Source: Undaria pinnatifida (Eukaryota; Sar; Phaeophyceae; Laminariales; Alariaceae). From it: a DNA stretch of 64,000 bases. Below the pieces are notes generated by a model. The model saw only the letters and a program-made list of their open reading frames with translations. It was not told where the DNA came from and made no database searches. Both the position numbers and the translations under genes were made by a program. The stretch's first letter is position 1; each line of letters begins with the position of its first letter. Shown here one piece after another: positions 45,101-55,144 of the stretch. Location of the stretch: positions 11,750,427 through 11,814,426 of the forward strand of contig JABAKD010000023.1 in NCBI GenBank assembly GCA_012845835.1, in the 5' to 3' direction.

Positions 45101-45309
45101 GCCACACTGCGGTCGTACTCCGTAGCGGGCTCTGGGAAACGGGCCGGAAAAATCGGCGATGCCCTTGGCGCTGCCTTTGCGGTACTCGAGTGTGCAATCG
45201 AACGCGGTGACGAACTCAAGCTACCGCTGGACTCGTGCATTGAGGGTCCCCACTTTGCCAATGCTCTCCTATGTCTTGTGGCCGGAGGATATGCGGAACT
45301 TTGTTCCCC

Positions 45310-45540
45310 TCAGTATCCTCGGAGGCGTTTGGGAACCCAAGCAATGCTGCCGGTCCCAAAATCTATAGGAGTCCAGTGCCTCTCCGAGTCGAGCGTTGCT
45401 CGACTGATATACGCGATTTTCATAGTGAACAAAACGTCGTCCAGCGTCACAGTACCCTCGACAAAACAGGGGCAGTATTCTGACAGCGCAAGGTCGGGGC
45501 CGACGGTAGAAGCTATCTCCACACCTTCACGGCTTTTCAT
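45310..45540 (-). pseudogene. Possible retropepsin-like protease fragment
   Basis: The frame contains PCFVEGTVTLDDVLF, followed 25 codons later by PIDFGTGSIAWVPKRL. This is shaped like an aspartic protease active-site loop (Asp-Thr/Ser-Gly, then a hydrophobic run), with Phe at the Thr/Ser position. Position after gag and before integrase fits a retroviral-type protease. The match is short, the altered residue would impair activity, and a stop follows at once. Confidence 0.35.
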
Positions 45541-45710
45541 TGGCCAACGCGCCGGAGAAATAGGTCGGAAACGCCGAAGGGGAAGCTTTGCGAGCGCTGG
45601 TCGCTGTGAACGGCCGGGTTGCGGCGCGGACGAGATTTCTTGGTTCTTGCACTCGCAGTGCAGGTGCGGAACCGACTAGGGGAGGCCGGGTGCACCGACC
45701 CGGTCTCATT

Positions 45711-46195
45711 GTCGCAAATAGCTGCGCGAACGGCAGAAAGTGCCTCACCGAGCAAGTTTTTCCTCTCCCCTGGCATGGGTTGTTGGCCCTGGGACCATCT
45801 GCCCGGAGACCAATGCCCCACACTGGGTTCAGAGGGCTGGATTCAGCCAGAAGCTTGTTGTCAGAGCTCAAAAGGTGATTTTTTTTTTGACTGAATTCAG
45901 CGTGAATTTGGCGTAGGTGCCAGGTGACACGGCGTTTTGCTTCTCCCTGTCCCCAACAGCGGAGTCAAAGTTGTGCACGCCTCGACCGATGCGTTTGCGT
46001 GTGCTTGGACGAGGCGACGACATATGAGCCCCACTGCTCGATGGTCTTGCAAAAACTTGGTCTTTTCGGCCATCATGTCCTGCTCCGCGCAAGAATATGG
46101 TACGTCGTCCACGGCAAACGACGAAGGGCACCACGGTGGAAAATAGGATTGGGACTGCCAGAATAACACCACTTTGTCTGTGGAGTATTTGAGAG
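45711..46195 (-). pseudogene. NADAR domain carried in the LTR element
   Basis: Spread over three frames on the minus strand but in order and nearly complete. DKVVLFWQSQSYFPPW and CAEQDMMAEKTKFLQD (45897-46331 frame) come first. IGRGVHNFD and GTYAKFTLN follow (45868-46134 frame). Then LLAESSPLNPVWGIGLRAD (45527-45871 frame) and ERKNLLGEALSAVR (45537-45821 frame). These are the hallmark motifs of the NADAR (YbiA-like, formerly DUF1768) family, about 160 residues, whose members act on ADP-ribose or riboflavin-pathway N-glycosidic bonds. It lies between the Gag zinc knuckle and the possible protease. Three frame slips in about 480 bp inactivate it as read, or reflect assembly indels. Function in the element is unknown. 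Confidence 0.85.
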
Positions 46196-46249
46196 AAGGG
46201 TCAAATACCGTGTTGGAATTTGGGGCTGCAATGTCCCCGTCCGGGAACA

Positions 46250-47670
46250 CCAGGCCTGGGGAGCACGACGCGAGTCCGAACCCACGGTTTCTCGCGTCGT
46301 GGCCTTTTTGCTTTTTAGCGTATAATCGCAAGAAAACTGCTCTAACTGCGCCCGAAGAGGCAGGGGCTCTGAGCTGTTTCTGCTTGACGAGAGGCGCGAT
46401 TCTTCCGTAAATTTACGGGAATAGCGTCCAGCTGAACAGGCTGGAGGCCGTGGAGTCACCACTGGCCCGTCGCGCAGTGTCGGATCTTCTTCCTGTGCCA
46501 CTGGGGCAGACGTAGCCTGAAACACGTGGGTTAGCGTGTTAAAAGACGAAGCAGAGTCCGTAAACCCTGTGGTCATCTTCTGGAGCGGGGCTCGGGCAAG
46601 GCAATAATAGTTTTACCCGAGGAGACTCTCTTCCGTTATGTCTCTTGGAGAAGGGAGACGAGGTAGCTAATCTTGTCGACTCCTCCTTGGTGGAAAAAAG
46701 GACAGAGCGCTCGCTGTTATCGCGAGCAAACACCGGATCGAGCCTCGAAAAAGATCTCGGTGTTTTAGTGTTGGCCTTCCCACACCTCAAATCGACCGCC
46801 ACCTCGTGGTCAGCAAAAGTGTTTCGAGGGTCGACCGTCCCACACCCCAAACCGACCGCCACCGCCTGGTCAGGGAAAGGGGGGGATGAACACATACGCG
46901 TAAAAAGGCGACGCGCCGTCACCGCAGCTATATTGTTGCGCGGCGCGTGCCTGGGGGGGGAGCGCGCAAAGCGCAGGCTCCCGTGCCATGGTTGATGGGG
47001 GCGGCGTTTGGAGCGCGTACCCCCCTTGCTGAGTTTATGCCGCGGCTGAGGGAAACGGCGCCGGAAGCGCGGTTCCCGTTGCCTAACTCAGACCATGACC
47101 GAGGGGAACGTCGCTGAAAGCGCGCGTTCTCGCCATCGAAAAGGAAAGAAAAAAAAAACAAAATTTACCTGGCTGGAGGAAACCACGCTTGAAGCGCTAG
47201 TTTCCGCCGCCGGTACTACGCCGTGAGAACCGTCCGCAGACGGCGTAGGAGCCAGTGGGCTCTTGACAGAGGCAATCTGTGCTGCGTTACTGGACAGGCT
47301 AGCAACAGAACACGAGCATCTTCTGAAACCAAAATAGGTACCTCCCCGACAGTGTTGTCGACGGTGCCGCGCCGCCGTCGAGCTGTCGATTGCCGTTACG
47401 GAATGTGCCAGGTTGGCGCGCAAATTTATTTTCGCCCTGGTTGTGGGCGGCTCCAAAGCGCATTCGAGGAGCAGGAGCGGGGGCAGAAGAGGCGGGCGAG
47501 CGCAGGATACCACCATGGTGATCCGACGTATATATGTATGTGGTGTCGTTGTGACAGTTTACGTGGCCCTGATCCTGAAGATGGCGACGATTGACCAGAA
47601 AGATGGCGACGATTTTTCTTGTGGTTGTTCGGGCGAGAAGATTTGTCGTTTCGGCGGTAGCAGACCATGC
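46250..47670 (-). other. Linker between zinc knuckle and NADAR
   Basis: Low-complexity Ser/Pro/Arg-rich frames on the minus strand. A short internal repeat (CACACCYCAAAYCGACCGCC near 46781 and 46840) is present. No protease or polymerase motif is visible. Confidence 0.4.
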
Positions 47671-47677
47671 GTGTTTG

Positions 47678-49973
47678 TCAACGTCGGTGTGCGTCATCGT
47701 CGCCAAGTTGGCCAAGTTCAGGGTTCAAGCAGCCATTCGCAGTAATGAAAGGATGCCTACAATGCTTGAAGGGATGGTTGTCTTCGTGGCAGTTGAGGCA
47801 AAGCCCCCGGTTTTCTCGGAGGGCATCAGCGCGAGGTGAAAGGAGGCCGCTCCAAAGGGGAGGGTCGTCTGTCTTAAACGAGGCCTTAACGGCGAAACCT
47901 TCTGCATAATGATGCTCTTCTAGTGGCCAGCAGTTCGATGTGTGGTCAAGCCAAGGGTCAGATGAATCATCGATGGGCATGACAGTTGAATGATGGCTCG
48001 ATCCCGTCTGCCACGGAAGCGACTGGGACGGCACTTGGCCCTGGCCGCGCCCATGATCGGCGGGCCGGGGCCCCGACAGGGCGCATGACCGCGCTCCCGT
48101 CAAAGAAACAGGAAGAGAAAAAAAATGTTTCGCCGTTGACGGCAGGTGTCTTATTAGTCACTAAACGACCGCCACATAGCATCCAACGAGGTGTACGGCC
48201 ACGGGTTTGTTGCCTTCGAACCAGGGTACAACGCAGGCAGGAGAGCCGGAAATTGCTTATTCGCCGCCACCCGAACCAGCTCCAACACCACATCCGTCCC
48301 CGGAGACAAAACACCCTCACTCCCCGTTAGCGGTCGACATAAGTACGCGAAACTCCCCACTGAAATCAGAAAAAGGCATGCCGTTACACATTCCAAAAGT
48401 ATGCGACTTAGTGTAGCCCTCCTCCGTGTCAACCCCTTCGAAGTGCGTGATCAGCAGACGCAACAGGAGGGTGAAAGCCTCAGGCCCAGCTGCTCATCCT
48501 GCCATGGCTTTTGACACTTTTTGCCTGCTACCACGGCCACCTCGCTGTGGTCCGTGCTCGAGGACGAAGACGAGCGGGAGGAGGTTGACGAGCCGTCCCA
48601 CGCTGAACGTCCTCTCGCGCCATTCCTCCGCCCTCCGTTGCCTCCGCCAGAGCTGCGACCAACTGTCCCGGTTGTTGGAACAAAGTTTCCCCCTCGGCGG
48701 CGCCCTCAGGCACACCAGCACCCGATGCGCTGTCACCCCCGCGGCGGTGGTGGTGGTCGCCACCCCCACCATTTTTGCCGCCACCCCCACGGTTGCGGTC
48801 CCCGCGGTCGCGACTGTCGCGACATTTTCCCCGGTTTCGTTCTGCCAACTCTTCCTCCGGGGTCCGGCCAAAAGACAGGGTCGGGGTCCTCGTCGTGGGC
48901 TATCAGCAGGGCCTTGACGAGGGCAAGGGTCGGGGTGGCTCTCGTCTGTCTAACATAGGGCGTGCAATCCACGCGAGCCCAGGCCGCTTCCATTGAGGAC
49001 GTCCGCTTGCCGCGATGCCGGCCTCTCTGACGGGAGGAGGGCGCAGGCCGTTTCCACCACCGCGGGTCGCCAACGCTGAGGAGAAGTCTACCCGCGGTGC
49101 AGACGCCATGCACGCGACGATGCCCTTGAAGAAGGCGTCGTTCCCGGGTCGTGGTCGCTGGGATGCGACACCCTGCGGGCGCGACGAAGGCAAGGGGGCC
49201 GGGGTAGCTCCCGCCGCAGCCGACGCAACTGATTAAGCGAGGGCTTGTTGCGCCCTCTTCGCAACCAGGGACGACTCCCGCGCAGCGGTCTTCGCCTGCT
49301 CGATATCTTCGTCAAACCGACGTCGGCGTGCTATCGTCTGGTTGGCGTCGTCGAACGCCCGCTGGGCCCGCGCCGCCGCGTATGCCAAGTCCAAGGGGGC
49401 AGCATGGGCGCCCCGGTCCCGGGAGCTCTGGGGGTGGCGCTCTGTCGAGCGCGGGGAGCCCAGGTGGCGGCGATGGTGCCCTGTCGAGCGCGGGGGGGGC
49501 AGCTCGTGGCGCTCTCCCGGGGCTGGCGAGAGCTGGCGTCGAGACGCCCCCGAGTCCGGTGGGGGTTGGTCCGTCTTCTTCTCAGCGCGAACCAGCGAAT
49601 CGACCCGCTTGGTTGGTGGGAACGGGTAGAGGTATGGTGCTCCGTCTTCTGTCTCGTCACCGGAACCCGCCTCCGGTGGTTCCCCCCGTCTCGAGTCGCG
49701 GGATCTCGAGCGAGCTCTCCCTGTCTCGTGGGCATCCAGGTTGGGGTTCGTGGAAGACCTCAGCCTGCCCCGAGTAGCCCGTTTCCTCACTGGTAGACAT
49801 GTTGCTTGTTGTCTGTATGGAGGGCAGCCGAAGGAGGGGGTGTGGGGGAAGGTGGCGGGATGGGAACGACGCGTAAAGAAGCTATGGAGGCAGATATCTG
49901 TTGTGGTGTCCCTGCTGTAAGTAGCGGTACATCTGTGTTTCAGCAAACAGCAAGACATGGGCCTCGACTCCAT
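47678..49973 (-). pseudogene. Gag of the LTR element, frame-broken
   Basis: The N-terminal part (49233-49973) is Arg/Ser/Pro-rich and ends in a helical stretch (AAARAQRAFDDANQTIARRR, then EDIEQAKTAARE). The frame continues after one TAA (48903-49193). Arg/Gly-rich segments (CRDSRDRGDRNRGGGG) lie near 48760-48830 in another frame. The C-terminal part (47678-48103) carries one CCHC zinc knuckle, CLNCHEDNHPFKHC (C-x2-C-x4-H-x4-C), near 47760-47803. That is the nucleic-acid-binding knuckle of retroelement Gag. At least two frame slips and one stop interrupt it. The start codon is not settled. Confidence 0.7.
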
Positions 49974-50214
49974 CCAGCGTCAGTCATGGTAGCAGCCACG
50001 CCAACTAGCCGTATAAGAGGAGTACAGCAGAAAGAAGGGTACCATCCACCAAAACCGCAACATAAGAGCAGCGCCCAGTCTGACCGTAGGGTATACGGGT
50101 AATGCCCGCACGGACCGCAGTAAAAGCAGACAAAAATGGGTAGCACTGACCATAACCGCAGTGCAGGGGGTGCAACCAAGTAAAGGTACGTCTGCAGCCA
50201 TCGCACTTGAACAG

Positions 50215-51020
50215 GCATCATTCAACCTAGGCGGGGGGGTAGCACAGGAAAGCGTCGCCCAAAGCGCCCACGCCCATCGCACCAAAACGGGCAGCATTTA
50301 ACCTAGGGGGGCATCACACAGTAAAGGGTTGCACAAGAAGCCCACGCCCATCGGACCAAAACAGGCAGTTTTTAACCTAGGTGAAGCGTAGGGGGTAGCA
50401 CAGTGAAGGGTCGCCCAACACGCCGACACTCATCGCACCAAAACAGGCAGCATTTACCCTAGGGGTAGTGTAGGGGTGGAAGCACAGTCAAGGGTCGCCC
50501 AACACGCCGACACTCATCGCACCTAAACAGGCAGCATTTACCCTAGGGGTAGTGTAGGGGGGTAGCACAGTGAAAGGTCACCCAACACGCCGACACTCAT
50601 CGCACCAAAACAGGCAGCATTAACCTAGGTGTAGTGTAGGGGTGGAATCACAGTGAAAGGTCACCCAACACGCCGACACTCATCGCACCAAAACAGGCAG
50701 CATTAACCTAGGTGTAGTGTAGGGGTGGAATCACAGTGAAGGGTCGCCCACCACGCCGACACTCATCGCACCAAAACAGGCAGCATTTAACCTAGGTATA
50801 GTGTAGGGGGGTAACACAGTGAAAGGTCACCCAACACGCTGACACTCATTGCACCAAAAACGGCAGCATTTAACCTCGGCGGGGGGTAGCACAGGGAAGC
50901 GTCGCGCAGCCAACCGTATAAAAACGGGCAGCATCTGCCCCCACAGTAGTGTAGGGGGGGAGTAGGACAGTATACGTTCGCGCACCAACCGTAAAAAAAC
51001 GGGCAGCATAACCCCCCCAA
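50215..51020 (-). repeat. ~86-bp minisatellite in retroelement leader
   Basis: About ten units of GTCGCCCAACACGCCGACAC, TCATCGCACCAAAACAGGCAG and CATTTAACCTAGG, followed by a GTGTAGGGG segment. Landmarks lie near 50294, 50367, 50443, 50529, 50615, 50696, 50782, 50861, 50925 and 51002. It lies between 5' LTR and gag and is absent from the small family member. Confidence 0.9.
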
Positions 51021-52940
51021 ACAAGGTATTTTCCCCCGACCGCACTAAAGGGGGACGGTCGCGCCTACAACTGTAGTAGTGCTGATTGCTGCAGTATCAC
51101 TGCTGTGTTCACAGGTAACGGCAATTTCAACCGCACCAAGATGGGTAGTGTAGTACCAACACCAGCTGTAGAAAAATGTGCACGCCCACAGCAGTCGAAT
51201 AGAAAGGCTGTTTGCCCCCAAAGGTACCGCATCAAACGGGCTGTTCTCCATTGCACTAGTAAAAACTGTGAAGCGCAGCATCTCCGTGGACTGTGTAGTA
51301 AGCGCTCTGTAACGGGCAGTAGCTGCCCGAACATGTGCAGAGAAGAAGAAAAAAAAATCCAGCGTAGACCCTAGCAATATCGTGAAGGGCAGCACATGTA
51401 CCAGCAGGAAGACGGCCTAACGCCCGGACAGCTGAAAACAAAATCCGTACCCACTCCCACCGATAAAGGGACAGTTACGTTGACAGCAGTGCGGAGTGCC
51501 GCACGGTCACAGCTGTGCATACACAGAAGGTGGTATTATCGTCCCCGCGCACCAATGAATGGGAGAATATAGTGCATCGCGCACACCAACAGTCTTGCCC
51601 AAAAAAAGCCAGCACAGAGTTTCAGCGTTCACTAGGTTCAAGTTCTAGTCACGGGGGGCCAGGACGAAAAAAAAAACTCTCGAATCGAACTTGCAAGGAG
51701 CACTCGCACAGCAGTGGGGAGTGTCAGAGCTGCGGTGCTGTAACTACTGTGGACGCTGGGGCAGTGAAGGGTCGAGCTATGTGGTGGATGGGCAGAAGCA
51801 AAGTAGGGGGCTTGGCTGCAGTATAGTGACTTCTACAGCAGAGAATCCGGCGGTATATGGCAGGCATTGACAGCGAGCCCATTGTGCTGCACTGTAGTTG
51901 GTACCTCTGCAAAAATGATGGTGGTTGAAGCTACGCGACGCACAGCAGTAGTGGAACGCTGTTGATCGAAAAAGATCGGAGAGGGGTCCGAGGTGCGTCA
52001 AATTTGTAGCTTGTACTAATTTCGGCAGAAAGAGAGCAGCTGTTTGTTCGACGCACAAGGCGGATCGTATGTACTGAAACCCATACGATAACGCGTGTAC
52101 TGGAAAATTCGCCAAACGAAAAAAACCCAAACATTCCACGAGCACCGCCTGTTCCTTCCCAGGTAGATCACAAGGAAGGAGCCCCGACATGAGCTCCTAG
52201 AGCACGGTGCCCGTAGTCCAAGGGGTTCCCGCGAAGGGCGGTCTGGCTCCGACAGCAAGGATGTGCTGGGCGATGGGCTCTCTCAGCAAGCGAAGTCCCC
52301 GTCGAAGGTCATCCGAAGGGTTGATTCCAGTATGCTTGTCCGTTGCGTGTCGTGCATATGCCTCCGAGCCCCAAAGCGCGAAAAAAAAGTACGAGTCGAT
52401 GGCCGATCTTGGGGCTTGTGTTGGCAACTCGCGGAGATGTGCTGTGCAACATCCTGGCAGAGCGCGGAGCAAACAAGTCTGATGGGTGGGGCTCGGGCAG
52501 TTCCACTGCGGAGTGGTCTATGACCAGCTGGCGGTGAACTGATGCGGCCAAAGGCCGGGACGAGGGGTGTGCTCCGAAGAGCAGTGTCGTCCGCCCGTAC
52601 TCGGAAAGTGTCCTCTGTGTGGTGCGTGCCCAGCAACCAACAGGAGGGACCAAAATTCGAGACGAGGAGTGTGCTCCGCAGAGCAGTGTCGTCCGCACGT
52701 ACTTGGAAGGTGTCGTCCGTGTGGTACGTGCGCGGCGACCAACAGGAGGGGCCCCTGCCATCTCACTGCTGTTGTGGTCGCCGTTGTAGGAGGAAGGGCG
52801 CTCCCTCCATTGAGAAGCCACCCGAGAAGGAACAGGGGTTGTGGTCTCGATGGAAAGCAAAAGCAAAATCGCTACGAAAACAAATCAGAAAGACTGGAAG
52901 AACGCTGCCACAATAGCATATCAAGCTCGTCGACGCCACA
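51021..52940 (-). other. Leader of the LTR element
   Basis: The part next to the 5' LTR (about 52565-52940) matches 13075-13455 of the small element. The rest (51021-52560) is unique to this copy and shows no recognised protein. The primer-binding segment next to the LTR reads TGTGGCGTCGACGAGC on the minus strand. Confidence 0.6.
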
Positions 52941-53209
52941 TGTGAAATTGAAGGCGGGGGACACAGAGTGCCCCCTGCAGGTCTGCCAATTGAGCAGGTC
53001 CTCGGAGAGTACTCACTTTCGTTCCTTCGTAGAGATGTAGCTTTATTCGTTTCCACCAGAGCCCGGGATAGCTTCTGAGATCGGAGGCGCGTGCCTCCGA
53101 TCTAATTCCTAACTTCCCCGAATATAAACCACCAACCTTATCATACGAAACCCATCCAAATGATCTCAAATTCGGATACCTACAGGCCTTTCGAGGCCGT
53201 ATCTTAACA
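52941..53209 (-). repeat. 5' LTR, 269 bp
   Basis: Minus orientation, TGTTAAG..TTCACA when read on the minus strand. Has the GTTTATATTC, the AGATCGGAGGC palindrome and the CGAATAAAG segment seen in the other LTRs. Confidence 0.93.
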
Positions 53210-53285
53210 CTGTCCGTTCATAATCCCGACCTTCGCTGGTTCGAATCCGGGTGTCATCGGAAACAAAAATGGTCCTCATGAAAAA
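53210..53285 (+). repeat. tRNA-derived SINE, copy S7, 3' half
   Basis: CTGTCCGTTCATAATCC then GGTTCGAATCCGGGTGTCATC and an A-rich tail; continues the SINE broken at 39778. Confidence 0.9.
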
Positions 53286-53289
53286 TCGA

Positions 53290-53465
53290 TACCTGAAATA
53301 TATATACATATATTTATTTTATTTGTAAAAAAAGTAGATACGTATCAATGTGACGTTGTGGTCTAGTAGGTAGACTGTCCGCTTATAAGCGTGGTTTTCG
53401 TTGGTTCGAATCTGGGTGTCATCGAAAAAAAAGCGATTCCCATGAAAAAACGATACCAGGTTTTC
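53290..53465 (+). repeat. tRNA-derived SINE, copy S8
   Basis: Intact-looking core: GTGGTCTAGTAGGTAGACTG, TCCGCTTATAAGCGTGG, GGTTCGAATCTGGGTGTCATCG. Box A and box B are both good, but the anticodon stem does not pair, so it is SINE rather than tRNA. Second member of the S7-S8 pair. Confidence 0.85.
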
Positions 53466-53604
53466 AACAAAAATTAATAAGGTGGAGCAAGAAATCAAAG
53501 AAAAGCTGGACCGTTCCGCAAGTAAGCTGTACCGTCCGACCTCGGAGATGCCAGGGATGCAACAAACCGAGCGCTTTCAGCACAAATATATTAGTAAGTA
53601 AGTC

Positions 53605-54460
53605 TATACTGAAGTTAGTTTGGGGCACATCATTTAAAAAAAAATACGAAATTCAGCCTACAAAAAAACAAAACCTCGGTTTCTTATCAGATGGCCGGCG
53701 GCATAATACTCTTAAAGTAGTACAGGACGTAAGAATGGCAAGCTGATACTTCTAGGAAGACAAGAAATCCGGGAGCTCAAGTTAGTGCAGATGACACCTT
53801 ATCCCAAGTAAGAAACCCGCAGCCCCAGCCAGGATTCCTGTTTCTCGCTATCAAACATGTACCTGATACTTGTACAAGTAGGTGTAGTGCAGATAGATTA
53901 TTCTAGGCACAACGCTGTTCATACAGCAGGAGTAGAGTTGAAATATTAATAGGAAAAAAAGGAAGAAACCGGAATAATTCTGGCCGAGGATGAATTTCTT
54001 ATTTGAGAAAAAGTGAGTTTTCTACACACCATCTTCGGCACAGCGCCTCTCAACTGTCTTCCTCTCCTGGTAAGGTACAAGTATCAGCCTTGCTTTCCTT
54101 TATCCTTGTTTGTTTTGATACATTGGTGTCGTGCACTACTACAAGAAGTAGTGTTGTATCACAAAATATGTACAACGACAAGCATCACCAACCAGCCGCA
54201 ACGCAATGATTTTTTCATGCGTTTGTGATACAAATGTTGTCGTTGCTATACAACGCGTTTTTTTTGCGTTGAACTTCATGGTGTGTATCGAATGAATGAA
54301 GTAGGTCTTTCGGTGACAATATTCAACTGGGAAGAGATGCCGGTGGTTCCGCCAAAATAGACGACACGAACACCACAAATAATAGGACCCATATAACTCC
54401 AGTTCAACCAAAAATTGATTGGCGATGCTTTTGAAAAATCTTCTTCTTCCAATAGACACT
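53605..54460. repeat. Direct repeat R, copy 1 (~860 bp)
   Basis: TACTGAAGTTAGTKTGGGGCACATC through AAATCTTC..TAGACACT. Matches 60072-60945 in the same orientation with scattered substitutions and small indels. It ends exactly where the Copia 5' LTR begins. No protein is recognised. Confidence 0.85.
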
Positions 54461-54904
54461 TTTTAAAAGTATGAACCTTGGATTTAAATCTAAGTTAATG
54501 CGCAGTCTATTCGCACGAATAAGATATGCAGTTGAATCTTAAGTTGAATCTTACGTTGAATTTTCGGCGGAACCTAAATGTAAACGTAGGTTTGAGTATG
54601 TTAAGGTTGTCCCGTTGTCCCGGTATTCTACCGTACTACGGGCATTGTTCCGTGATGATCAGGTTGTGATGCAACCCACCATGGCCACTCTCCCTTCTCT
54701 TCCTTCTTTCCCTGCTTTCTCTTCTTCTTCTTCTTCTTCTTCTTCTTCTTCTTCTTCTCTCTTTGGCCTCAAGCGCCCTTTTCAAACTATCCCTTTTCTT
54801 TCTTATCACAAGTGATCTTTACAGACACTTCGGTGCCACCTCTGCATCTCTTCGCATAGAAGACAGAGCCTTCACACAACCATTATGTTCACAGGCTATT
54901 CACA
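54461..54904 (+). repeat. Copia 5' LTR (~444 bp)
   Basis: Homologous to the 411-bp LTR at 42658-43068. The start is damaged (TTTTAAAAGT instead of TGTTGAAAGT); the end TTCACA is intact. A CTT microsatellite (about 54720-54757) is expanded relative to the other copy. Paired AACTTAAGATTCAAC-like motifs lie near its start. Confidence 0.85.
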
Positions 54905-54915
54905 GGTTATGAGCC
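54905..54915 (+). promoter_or_regulatory. Copia primer-binding site candidate
   Basis: GGTTATGAGCC directly follows the LTR end. It resembles the initiator-Met-type TGGTATCAGAGC site of many Copia elements, with a deletion and substitutions. The same sequence follows the LTR of the insertion at 42051. Confidence 0.55.
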
Positions 54916-55017
54916 TTCGACCTTCGATATAAACATCGATCGGCACCAAGCGACTTCTCATTGAAGTTTGTCGCATCTTACCGGGAACTTTGAGAGAAAC
55001 CTTCATTAAGCCGGCTA

Positions 55018-55142
55018 CAGCACCAGCATCAGCATCAGCGATCAGCATCAGCATCAGCATCAGCATCAGCTACAGCATCAGCATCAGCGATCAGCATCAG
55101 CATCAACATCAGCATCATCATTAGCGATCAGAATCAGCATCA
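55018..55142 (+). repeat. AGCATC hexamer array in Copia leader
   Basis: About 18 imperfect copies of CAGCATCAG and CGATCAGCATCAG immediately upstream of the first ATG at 55145. Confidence 0.9.
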
Positions 55143-55144
55143 CC

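Larger units (their letters stand above)
39779..53209 (-). mobile_element. Ty3/gypsy-type chromodomain LTR element (13,431 bp)
   Basis: Two 269-bp LTRs (39779-40047 and 52941-53209) in minus orientation. I count five differences between them, so it is fairly young. Order on the minus strand: 5' LTR, leader with an ~86-bp minisatellite, gag with zinc knuckle, NADAR domain, possible protease, integrase (HHCC and DDE core), SH3-like tail with chromodomain, long 3' untranslated region, 3' LTR. No reverse transcriptase or RNase H is recognisable in the ~1 kb between protease and integrase. The element is inserted in SINE S7 and itself carries a Copia-derived insertion at 42051-43068. Coding frames are broken by many indels. 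Confidence 0.92.

Noticed and set aside
53365-53425. Functional tRNA gene at the SINE S8 core
   Set aside because: Boxes A and B are good, but the anticodon stem and acceptor stem do not pair, and the same sequence recurs in many decayed copies with A- or T-rich tails.
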